NCBI GenBank assembly: GCA_012513435.1
Contig: JAAZCE010000007.1
Coordinates: forward strand, 1-64,000
Origin: Clostridiales bacterium
GTDB lineage: Bacteria > Bacillota > Clostridia > Peptostreptococcales > Anaerovoracaceae
Length of the DNA stretch: 64,000 nucleotides
Direction: 5' to 3'
The translations under genes were made by a program, and so were the position numbers. The notes below the pieces were generated by a model. The model saw only the letters and a program-made list of their open reading frames with translations, did not search any database and had not been told where the DNA came from. Positions 53,965 through 61,170 of this stretch are shown one piece after another; position 1 is the stretch's first letter, and each line of letters opens with the position of its first letter.

Positions 53965-54564
53965 TTTTTCTTTGGAAATATAAACGGTTGAATATTCACC
54001 ATTATATTCGTAGCCCAGTTTTTGAGCCATATGCAAAGAAATTTTATTGGCTGCATCCCAGCACGGCCTTATGCCACGTTTCTGGCATTCAAGTATAAAT
54101 CTTGCTGCCGTAGGCATCGCTAGACCTTTTTTCTAAAGTCCTCTCTAGTTGCCACCTGAATTTCAATTGCCCCATCATAAACAATCATGGTTGAGGTCGC
54201 CGCCACAAGCTTGCCTTTGTATGTAATACCGTATCCAAAGCCCTTACTTAGATAATCCTCTGCAGATTCAAAGGTTTCACAGAATTCCCGTGACCATTCC
54301 TCACTCATTGCCTGCTCGTACAAATCCCTGTCAAAGGCTTTAAGAACAGTACTCTTCCGGAATGCCGTTTACAAAATCCCTCAGATTTTCTCTATCAAAA
54401 TCATAATCCTTTTGCACAATCCAGTATCTCATAACTTCCGATGCGTTTTGAGGATGACATTCCAATATCAGATTTCGCCATTCAAGGCTCTTAGGAGAAT
54501 ATATTGCCGTAGTTTCTCCGCTTATGATGAACCCAAAATCCGGCTCCGGCATTTTATTTACCAA
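53965..54564 (-). pseudogene. ZmaR-like GNAT acetyltransferase broken by two frameshifts
   Basis: Three consecutive minus-strand frames join into one GNAT of the ZmaR-like (PF12746) family: PDFGFIISGETTAIYSPKSL from 54564, then YEQAMSEEWSREFCETFES, then ARFILECQKRGIRPCWDAAN. The first break is an extra T in GAGTACTGTTCTTAAAG near 54345; the second is the loss of one A in a poly-A run (TTTAGAAAAAAGG, near 54125). All parts needed for a full-length protein are present, so the damage is recent. Confidence 0.75.
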
Positions 54565-54582
54565 TGCTTCACCTTGGTAGCC

Positions 54583-55206
54583 TTATAAATATGCAATTAC
54601 CATTTCTTTTTGCAAACATTCGAGAAATCTCGCAGCGTGTACTCCGTCCATCTGTGTATGATGAAATTGAAAGGACAAAGAAAGAGTCATCTTTGCAAAT
54701 TTCCTCTTATATCTGCTCCAAATAATAAAAGGATTATTATATAAGCCGGAATAAATATTTACCGCTCCATCAATGTTATATTGAACAAGTGCGGAAGTAC
54801 CTATAACCATATAATCATCCCCAAGATTGTATGGTTCACATGTATCGCACACCTGCTGTGTCAGTTTTAGATAATCCTGATTAAAGCGTTGAATATCTTC
54901 GGAAAAAGGCACATCACAAGTGTTGATTTCGCCGTCTTTTGTAGAGACAACTGTGTTTATTGCAATATTATCGTACTGCATCAATTTGTCACCTACCGGC
55001 AACAAATAGAATTCTTTTGTCTGTGAAGCTGCTTTGCCAATGCACCAGCACATCATCATGTTAAATTTATAGCCATGCCCGCGACTCAGCTTTACAAGCT
55101 GCGTAACATCCAAGGTTTTGAACAACGTCACCATAGGCATGGGTGTATTCATCCACAGCTCAAATGCCTGCCCACGTTTAGTTTTCTTTGCATCTATTTC
55201 TTTCAA
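54583..55206 (-). CDS. CatA-like O-acetyltransferase
   Basis: A 207-residue chloramphenicol acetyltransferase-fold protein. The catalytic histidine is in FQFHHTQMDGVHAARFLE, which matches the HHxxxDG active site of CatA; FNMMMCWCIGKAAS and LSLSFQ are also typical. True type A CATs give chloramphenicol resistance, but close relatives of this length act on other acceptors or are silent. It sits among several acetyltransferase genes of the same strand. Resistance cannot be inferred from sequence alone. Confidence 0.85.
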   Translation of the reverse strand: MKEIDAKKTKRGQAFELWMNTPMPMVTLFKTLDVTQLVKLSRGHGYKFNMMMCWCIGKAASQTKEFYLLPVGDKLMQYDNIAINTVVSTKDGEINTCDVPFSEDIQRFNQDYLKLTQQVCDTCEPYNLGDDYMVIGTSALVQYNIDGAVNIYSGLYNNPFIIWSRYKRKFAKMTLSLSFQFHHTQMDGVHAARFLECLQKEMVIAYL

Positions 55207-55779
55207 TTATGTTGTTCCTCCGTTCAATTCAAAAAATATCTAATTAAATCGAGCCTCCATTACACTATCCGACTTTTGACATTCAAATCACCTATTAAAC
55301 AATCCGCTGGCATCTAAATCTCTGTTTCAATGACCGACATCTAATCCAGCGCCTAAACTATACACAGCTTTTCCGTTAAGCCCTCATCGCCCTGTTTCCG
55401 CAAAGCGCTATGTTTAGACCTTGGATTGAATTTTCCATACTTCCGATCGTAAAAAAGACCTGAAATCAAGACTTTTTCACACGTATTTACCTGACCTTAA
55501 ACATCCGTACTACCGTCTCAACATGGCACGAGCGGGTGCTTTTGATAGCATTATCAGAGCCTAAGTGCTTATTTCTTGTGGTAATAAGTCCAAGAACACT
55601 ACTGAATTTGCGTAAACAAGTCAAAGGCAAAATCCTTAGAAAATCCTCGTATTTCAGTAAATAGGTCAATGTCAATTTAGAGCAATTTCATACTGTTTTC
55701 TGTTCTTCGTTTGGAAATCGGTCAACGAAATTTTGAAAACAGGGTTCTGTTCATAGGGGAACATGCAATGCCATTTATG
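55207..55779. other. Gene-poor gap with no recognisable feature
   Basis: About 570 bases without a coding region I can support. The minus strand has short open stretches (for example SGLFYDRKYGKFNPRSKHSA near 55.4 kb) that resemble no family I know and are full of stops in all frames. It is probably decayed mobile or gene-cassette DNA. Confidence 0.4.
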
Positions 55780-56226
55780 TCATCTCTGGAAAGTGGAATT
55801 TGTAAGTTTCCTTTCAGTCTCCACAATGTCCTTTTCGATGAGCGGACGCATACTGCCTTTATACTTAGATAAATCAGCACTATGTAAAGCTGATAGTGTC
55901 ATCGGAATATATTGCCGTTTTGCCAGACCTACTTGTGCAAGTGCTTTAATACATTGTCTGGCTGTAATCGGCTTTTCATCTGTAATATGCATGAGGAATT
56001 CAGAAATAATTAAATCAAAACGGTTTCCATCATCCCATTGAGCATTTGCCGCAAGAATATACATCGCACGATTTCTTACTAACGATTTTGGATAATTAAG
56101 CAATGAAGAAAAATCATCAAAATATGTATACCATACATCCATTTCCAGACTCTCAGAAATAATTTTGTCAGCCAACGTACAGGCATATTTATCATCCTTT
56201 GCTGTCAGCTTTTCTACAATATTCAT
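55780..56226 (-). CDS. HEAT-like helical repeat protein
   Basis: A 148-residue all-helical protein. The pattern YFDDFSSLLNYPKSLVRNRA, AANAQWDDGNRFDLIISEF and TARQCIKALAQVG reads as three HEAT-like repeat pairs. Very similar small proteins occur in many Clostridia and are sometimes labelled SufBD-like for no functional reason. Probably a protein-binding scaffold; no partner evident. Confidence 0.75.
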   Translation of the reverse strand: MNIVEKLTAKDDKYACTLADKIISESLEMDVWYTYFDDFSSLLNYPKSLVRNRAMYILAANAQWDDGNRFDLIISEFLMHITDEKPITARQCIKALAQVGLAKRQYIPMTLSALHSADLSKYKGSMRPLIEKDIVETERKLTNSTFQR

Positions 56227-56272
56227 ATTCGCTCACCTAGTTCACTTAAACCGTAAAGCTTTTCTTTAGAGT

Positions 56273-57031
56273 TCATGCATATCGCCAACCTTGAACCATC
56301 TTCAAAAACTTTTTGTCATTTAGCTGCTCATTTGTAATCCAAGTTCCGTTACAAAACAGTGCATATGAAGTACATGGACTTGGTACTGTCTGCGCCTGTT
56401 CTTTTGTTTCAATATGAATCGCCTTAAAAGGAATATTATTGTCCTTGGCGGTTTTCTCAACAATTGGCACGTATTTTCCATTGAACGGGCATTGACTCGT
56501 ATAGTATAAAACATATCCATCTTCTTCGATATGCGGGTGCTTTGCACACTCTTTAAAATTAGGCATCGGTGTATTTTTTTCAAAAGCAAGATACATAAGA
56601 TTGATACCTGTATCCGAGTTATCTGCCACTTGGAATCCCTTATATAGTAAATGCTTGGGATCGGATAAAAAAGGTTTTTTCTTCTTTGATGAAAGAACAC
56701 ATAATCCAATTTTCCCCTTCGCTTTTGAATCCTCTATGCACGCATTTAATAGTTCATTAGAATAACCGTGCCCTTTCAAAGAACCGGATATCCAGAAGCA
56801 GTCAATATACATATACCCATCTGCAACTATAGGAATCCATGCATTTTCTGCCGGGATATATTCAATGAAACATTTGCCTCTCTGGGTACTTTTCAAAAAC
56901 ACTAGCCCGTCATCAAAACATTTCATCATCCAATCTTTTTTTGAAGATACTTGAATATCTTTGTTGTTGGAAATTGCACAGCAAATATGTTCATTTTCAA
57001 TATTTTCTTTCGTCACTTGTATATATTCCAT
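56273..57031 (-). CDS. GNAT acetyltransferase with YoaP-like C-terminal domain
   Basis: A 252-residue two-domain protein. The N-terminal half is a GNAT fold (IDCFWISGSLKGHGYSNELL, with the acetyl-CoA loop), and the C-terminal half, from about residue 160, is the YoaP-like domain with YYTSQCPFNGKYVPIVE and NGTWITNEQLNDKKF, a thioredoxin-like module with the cysteine of a single-Cys motif. The combination is known from Bacillus YoaP. Substrate unknown. Confidence 0.82.
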   Translation of the reverse strand: MEYIQVTKENIENEHICCAISNNKDIQVSSKKDWMMKCFDDGLVFLKSTQRGKCFIEYIPAENAWIPIVADGYMYIDCFWISGSLKGHGYSNELLNACIEDSKAKGKIGLCVLSSKKKKPFLSDPKHLLYKGFQVADNSDTGINLMYLAFEKNTPMPNFKECAKHPHIEEDGYVLYYTSQCPFNGKYVPIVEKTAKDNNIPFKAIHIETKEQAQTVPSPCTSYALFCNGTWITNEQLNDKKFLKMVQGWRYA

Positions 57032-57067
57032 TTTCTATATCTCCTTCGGCCAATAATTTCTAAATCC

Positions 57068-57607
57068 CTACATGTGGGCAATCTTTTTCAGTGTATTAGC
57101 GGTTCGTATTGTAAGCAGTTCTCCAATTCCTGAACTTGCTGTCTTTCTCCACCAGTTAGCCTTAGAATATTTCTTCCTATCAAATGACCAGAAAATATAC
57201 CGCTCACAAACGCTTATCCGTTCTAAATCCGCCGTAGGGTCTCCAACTTTTTCTGCTATTTCTTCAGCACTTGATGTTGGCATTACAAAAATCAGATTGT
57301 CATACCACTCTTTATCAACACTTTCCCACCAATCTGGTTTCTTGTCCAACAATGTTTTTAATTCATTCTGTAAAATTACCAAAACAGGAATATCCAGTTC
57401 AAATTCTTTATTTATCATTAATCTAATGTCACTGGAAATTCGTATTTTGTCTTCCGCATTACAGCAAAAAATAATATTACCGCTATTAAGATATGACAAA
57501 ACCTCTTTATACCCCAGTGCAAGGAAAGAGGCTTTAAGTTCTGACATGGATATCTTATTTTTGCCACTTATATTGATACCTCGCAGCAAGGCGATATATC
57601 TGTTCAT
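57068..57607 (-). CDS. DUF1697 protein, copy 2
   Basis: A 179-residue DUF1697 protein like the one at 51.2 kb: RYIALLRGINISGKNKI, YLNSGNIIF, WWRKTASS and TIRTANTLKK. The two copies differ at many positions across their length, so they are not a recent duplication but may have entered together or separately. The ATG at 57607 is preceded by AAGGTGGTG at about ten bases. Confidence 0.87.
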   Translation of the reverse strand: MNRYIALLRGINISGKNKISMSELKASFLALGYKEVLSYLNSGNIIFCCNAEDKIRISSDIRLMINKEFELDIPVLVILQNELKTLLDKKPDWWESVDKEWYDNLIFVMPTSSAEEIAEKVGDPTADLERISVCERYIFWSFDRKKYSKANWWRKTASSGIGELLTIRTANTLKKIAHM

Positions 57608-57653
57608 ATGAATTATCACCACCTTATCAAATTCAGCCTACTCAGATACTATC

Positions 57654-57678
57654 AGTTGTTCGAAATTTCCGAACAACT
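57654..57678. repeat. Nine-base perfect inverted repeat between rhuM remnant and DUF1697
   Basis: AGTTGTTCG and CGAACAACT around AAATTTC. It lies 16 bases beyond the rhuM remnant and 46 bases before the DUF1697 start, and has no T-tract on either strand, so it could be a terminator remnant, an operator or a recombination site. Confidence 0.5.
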
Positions 57679-57694
57679 TAAACACTATTCCTTT

Positions 57695-58414
57695 TTACCT
57701 TTTTTCTCTAACAGCTTTATACTCGCCAAATAGTCCTGTTCTACGCTGCCAAGAGTTTTTGCCCTGTATTTCTTGTATTCTAGTCTGAGCATTGTCCATC
57801 GCTTGCAGGTGGCTAACTGAGCCATTCCCAGTCAATAGATTTTCACCCGTTGATGTTAAAATTCCATCGAGGTGCTTTGCCCAATCTTCCATTGTCATAG
57901 GCACTTCTCGTTCTGCTTGTTTTTCCGCAAAATCAAGATATCCGGAAACAAGCTGTCCCATTGCCCGCAGTTCTTTCTCATCCAGATAATTCTTTGCAAT
58001 CTTTGCTTCACGCAGTGTCGGTTAGTCTCCCGAAAAAGTCATAAGTCCCATAAAATCTTTTTCAGCATCAGCACGATGATAGATAACCTCGGCAGCCGTT
58101 TCGCCGGAAACAGCATAATGAATCTTGTTCTGTACTCGCTTGAAAAACTGTATAGAAACTGCTGCGGTAGGATTGTAATTGACACTGGTCGCATAGATTT
58201 CCAATACCTGACGATAGAAAACCTTTTCCGAAGCACGAATGTCACGGATGCGTTCAAGCAGTTCTTTAAAGTATCCGCCACCGCCCAGTTCTTTCAAGCG
58301 GTCATCATCCATTGCAAAACCTTTTTTGATGTATTCTTTTAAACGGAGATTACAACATCAAGATTATAGTAATTTGTTGGCTTGGTAGATTATTATTTCT
58401 CCATAATTATCCAC
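57695..58414 (-). pseudogene. Virulence RhuM-family protein, degenerate with internal deletions
   Basis: Parts of a RhuM protein in order on the minus strand: NYGEIIIYQ (its start, near 58405), then TNYYNLDVVISV, then RLKEYIKKGFAMDDDRLK and the long C-terminal half containing RASEKVFYRQVLEIYATS and AKHLDGILTSTGENLL. Two blocks between these pieces are missing, and the frame has an in-frame TAA (58024-58026) where homologues have arginine after FSGD. RhuM genes are typical cargo of restriction islands; this one is not functional. Confidence 0.75.
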
Positions 58415-58442
58415 TGAACTATTCTCCCTTCAGTTTTACTAT

Positions 58443-59024
58443 TCAAGATTTCCCGTACCTTTCAAGTACAATCTCCTTAAATTTTTCGCCGGCATAGATA
58501 TATTCTGTCTTACCATTTATCTTCATGGTAAACAGCCAGTTAAAATTTACAGCATGATTAATTTCAAGTGTATGTAAAATTCCATCTCGGATAAATTCAT
58601 AAAAACGATAGCCGTCATCAGCAAATCGGCTTTGCGTTGTATTCAGTGTAGCGATAGCACTTTTGTCCGTAAGCTTTTCAAAACAGGTGATTGGGTTTGC
58701 TTCAAACATTTTCTTTAGGGCTTTTGTCATTTGCTTATCCGTCTTATATAATTCAAGCAGATAGTGTGCCATCATATCTCCAACATTTTCTAAGTCCGCT
58801 ACCTTTATATCAACTAAAAATAGAGTTAGCTTACTGGCGAAATTCACTACTTGGATACATTTTCTTTTATCAAAATAAAACAGCTTTGCACCCCATTCAA
58901 GAATTTTATCTCCGCTTTCATTCTCAATCACAGCCCCAGCAATCTGATTGATTGGAGGAGTTAATTCATTTGGAAGTTTCAATTTGTATCTTTCAAAGGT
59001 CTGCTTTGTCGCATAAATAATCAT
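58443..59024 (-). CDS. DUF6933-like protein
   Basis: A 193-residue protein beginning MIIYATKQTFERYKLKLP, with the conserved core KLFYFDKRKCIQVVNFASKL and ending GEKFKEIVLERYGK; this matches a small family (DUF6933) of unknown function that is usually found next to an XRE-type regulator in mobile DNA. The stop of the regulator overlaps its ATG by four bases (ATGA), so the pair was once translationally coupled. The regulator is now truncated. Confidence 0.75.
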   Translation of the reverse strand: MIIYATKQTFERYKLKLPNELTPPINQIAGAVIENESGDKILEWGAKLFYFDKRKCIQVVNFASKLTLFLVDIKVADLENVGDMMAHYLLELYKTDKQMTKALKKMFEANPITCFEKLTDKSAIATLNTTQSRFADDGYRFYEFIRDGILHTLEINHAVNFNWLFTMKINGKTEYIYAGEKFKEIVLERYGKS

Positions 59025-59200
59025 AATGTATCACCTTCATCATTCCGCTTCACATATGTCAATTTAATATCATAGCCCAGAGCCTCCAGCATCTGCACGA
59101 AGGTCTTGTTTATCACACCGTCCTGTTTTTTGATGATACGGTTGACATATTGCCCCGTAGTGCTAATCTTCTCGGCAAGCTGTGCCTGCGTGACACCTGC
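59021..59200 (-). pseudogene. Truncated XRE-type regulator
   Basis: Fifty-nine codons of a helix-turn-helix protein remain: GVTQAQLAEKISTTGQYVNR is the recognition half of a Cro/C1-type domain, followed by a short tail ending in NDEGDTL. The normal first helix and start codon are missing: an in-frame TAA stops the frame just before the alanine. Because the gene overlaps the DUF6933-like gene, the loss may alter regulation or translation of that gene. Confidence 0.7.
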
Positions 59201-59208
59201 TTATGTTC

Positions 59209-59344
59209 TTAGGAAAAAGCTACCAAATGGAAGATGCATTAATGTGACAAAATCCTGCTGAAAATAATGAAAAATCGACATGCTGATTTTAGGAAAATTC
59301 CCTATCCTAAATTAGGAAAAAATTCTTTTTTATTTTAGGGAAAA
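59209..59344. repeat. Four TTAGGAAAA-type repeats
   Basis: TTAGGAAAA at 59209-59217, 59289-59297 and 59312-59320 and TTAGGGAAAA at 59335-59344, all in the same orientation, with one inverted half (TCCTAAA, 59305-59311) forming a seven-base palindrome with the second copy. They sit just upstream of the truncated regulator and may be its former operators. Confidence 0.55.
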
Positions 59345-59349
59345 ACACT

Positions 59350-59570
59350 TCACTAAATACACTTAGACATCAAGACTACGCACTCAGCAGTAAATTCCAT
59401 TCCAGCTGAAGCTGGGGAATTCTTGCATGAGACGTACCTCTGCTTACTTCGTCTCTTCATTCCTTGTAAGTAGGGTTACGGCTTCAACATGTGCCGAGAT
59501 GACTTAATTAATGCCATCACTAAGCTATTCCTCGGGTCGAGTTTACAGTTTAGATTTATGCCTCGTCTTT
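59350..59570 (-). mobile_element. Possible IS200/IS605-type right end with omega-RNA-like hairpin
   Basis: On the minus strand the sequence has a series of stem-forming segments and ends in CATGCAAGAATTCCCCAGC followed by TTCAGCTGG, i.e. a perfect CCAGC/GCTGG stem with a four-base loop (near 59405-59425). Transposon ends of the IS605 family, where the right end doubles as the TnpB guide RNA, have this kind of layout. No tnpA or tnpB gene is present, so this would be a remnant. The match is by general appearance, not by alignment. Confidence 0.4.
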
Positions 59571-59595
59571 AAAGGTTGAGTTGATATTATTGTTG

Positions 59596-59757
59596 TTATT
59601 CCAGTTCTTCAATGGCATCTTTAAGTTCTTCTAAAGTATCGTAATCATCCACATCTAACCCAAGTTCTTCTGCCCTCTGAGTAAGAGCGTCATTTTCCAA
59701 ATCATTATCAAAACCACCTAAAATTTCAAACCCTATTACTTCATCAAATAAGCTCAT
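59596..59757 (-). CDS. Small acidic protein at the end of the cassette
   Basis: A 53-residue protein starting MSLFDEVIGFEILGG and ending in a run of Glu/Asp with leucines (LEELKDAIEELE); net charge is strongly negative. Nineteen bases separate it from the preceding gene, in the same orientation. Small acidic proteins at the end of nuclease operons can be immunity or DNA-mimic proteins; this is only an idea here. Confidence 0.65.
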   Translation of the reverse strand: MSLFDEVIGFEILGGFDNDLENDALTQRAEELGLDVDDYDTLEELKDAIEELE

Positions 59758-59776
59758 TTTCGTATCTCCCGCTATA

Positions 59777-60385
59777 TCAAAAATTTGACTTGATATTCTC
59801 CTCCGCTAGTCTCAACTGAAGTAAATCAAAATTATACTCTTTAATATCGTTGGTTGCTCTCAGTTCATTTATCATTTCTGATAATGTTTTCTTTCCCTTT
59901 GAAATGATAGTATTAATTGCCTTAATTTGAGAAAGAAAAGGCTCTTTGTAGTAATAATGTTCTAGTTTTTCCTTAATATCAATTATAGCCCCTTTGGGAA
60001 CTATATCCCAACAGATAATAAGCCATTGTATCGCATTGTATAATTGCTTAGATTCATCATTCCACTGTTTTTTTGGAGTTCCAGTTCCATTACAACCAGT
60101 TTCATTTCCACTTCCACCAGTTGCTCTTATTGGATCAAACAATGGCATATCTGGTTCGCCCATTAACTCTAAGAAATGCTTTGCTGCACCTGTACCACAC
60201 AAAATTGATTGGACGATTTTATCATCATTTTTAGATGTACATTGGAACACGTAATACTGATCTTTCAACTCGGCTTCAGCATCACTTCTTTTCGTTTGTC
60301 CATTCAATAATCTTGTGTGTGCTATTAATTTTATATCATATTGTTCTGCTATTTTTATTCTAGTGTTTACACCTCTACAATTCAT
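59777..60385 (-). CDS. Unknown protein of the cassette
   Basis: A 202-residue protein I do not recognise. It begins with a compact alpha/beta region (RIKIAEQYDIKLIAHTRLL), has a glycine/asparagine-rich loop in the middle (GGSGNETGCNGTGTP) and ends in a leucine-rich helical region with a likely coiled coil (LRLAEENIK). Its first base overlaps the stop of the HNH gene (TAATG). It is always expected with the nuclease if the cassette is a unit. Confidence 0.65.
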   Translation of the reverse strand: MNCRGVNTRIKIAEQYDIKLIAHTRLLNGQTKRSDAEAELKDQYYVFQCTSKNDDKIVQSILCGTGAAKHFLELMGEPDMPLFDPIRATGGSGNETGCNGTGTPKKQWNDESKQLYNAIQWLIICWDIVPKGAIIDIKEKLEHYYYKEPFLSQIKAINTIISKGKKTLSEMINELRATNDIKEYNFDLLQLRLAEENIKSNF

Positions 60386-61170
60386 TATATTTTTACTCCT
60401 ATCATTTCCTTTACTTCCTCAACACTATAAACCCCTCCAACCTTCGAATGTAAGATCATATGACAGTTTGGGCATACTGGTATCAAATCTGTTGCAGGAT
60501 TAACTTCATATGTATCATCAATTTCATTCAATGGTTTAATATGATGAATATGGATTTTGCCTTCAAACTCTTGTCCATAAACTTCTCCAAAATCAAAGCC
60601 ACATATTTTACAAGTAGATCCTTGCAATTTAATGCACTCTTTTCGAGCTTTTTCATTGCGTTCGTAGGCATTTATAGTTATCTGTTTTTTTGCACCCTCA
60701 ATATATTTTTCTGATTCAATAAGACCAAGTTCTTCAGGGATCTGAGATTGCTGTTTTTTATCTATCAGCGTTAGTATATCGTTTATTTGGGAATAATCCA
60801 GTTTTTGTTTTACTTGTGAAAAGCCTTTAAAAGTACTATCAATGCTTGAAAGTTCTTCTGCAGTTATTGGCTCAAAAACAGAAATGCTATGAATATCAAA
60901 AACTATTGCTCCCTTATATATTCCATCCTTAGGCACATTAAACTTTTCAGTTCTTAACAATCTAGCACTTGCTATAACTTCACCATCAATTTGAAAAAGT
61001 ACAAGAGAACCTTCTGGACAGGTTATGCCCGTATTCCTAAAATAGTAATAACCCTGCTGTTCTTTTATTAAATGATTCAAAAAATACGATTCTTGTATTT
61101 CCTCATATGACATATCTGGGAATTCATATTTCTTGCTCATTGGTAATAATCGCACTTCCTTAAGCATCAT
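60385..61170 (-). CDS. HNH endonuclease with PUA/EVE-like N-terminal domain
   Basis: A 261-residue protein with a C-terminal HNH nuclease: zinc ligands C187 and C190 (CKICGFDF) with C233 and C236 (VCPNC), and the catalytic core HIHHIKPL (His209/His210), then N224 and H241. The N-terminal ~130 residues (GSLVLFQIDGEVIASARLL, SSIDSTFKGFSQVKQKL) look like a PUA/EVE-type beta-barrel, as found in modification-dependent restriction enzymes that read methylated or hydroxymethylated bases. It overlaps the AAA gene by four bases. Nuclease assignment is firm; base-modification recognition is inference. Confidence 0.82.
   Translation of the reverse strand: MMLKEVRLLPMSKKYEFPDMSYEEIQESYFLNHLIKEQQGYYYFRNTGITCPEGSLVLFQIDGEVIASARLLRTEKFNVPKDGIYKGAIVFDIHSISVFEPITAEELSSIDSTFKGFSQVKQKLDYSQINDILTLIDKKQQSQIPEELGLIESEKYIEGAKKQITINAYERNEKARKECIKLQGSTCKICGFDFGEVYGQEFEGKIHIHHIKPLNEIDDTYEVNPATDLIPVCPNCHMILHSKVGGVYSVEEVKEMIGVKI

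Noticed and set aside
53965..54564. Programmed ribosomal frameshifting in the ZmaR-like GNAT
   Set aside because: Two breaks in one short gene, one by an inserted base without a slippery site, and a neighbouring gene with an internal deletion point to decay, not programmed shifting.
54583..55206. Firm call of chloramphenicol resistance
   Set aside because: The CatA fold and active-site histidine are present, but many chromosomal relatives of this length do not confer resistance, so only the family is called.
55487..55675. Sixty-two-codon minus-strand frame in the gene-poor gap
   Set aside because: No ribosome site, no family resemblance and neighbouring frames are full of stops.
50091..59024. 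Chromosomal integron
   Set aside because: No tyrosine-type integron integrase and no convincing attC sites at the gene joints; kept only as a comparison.
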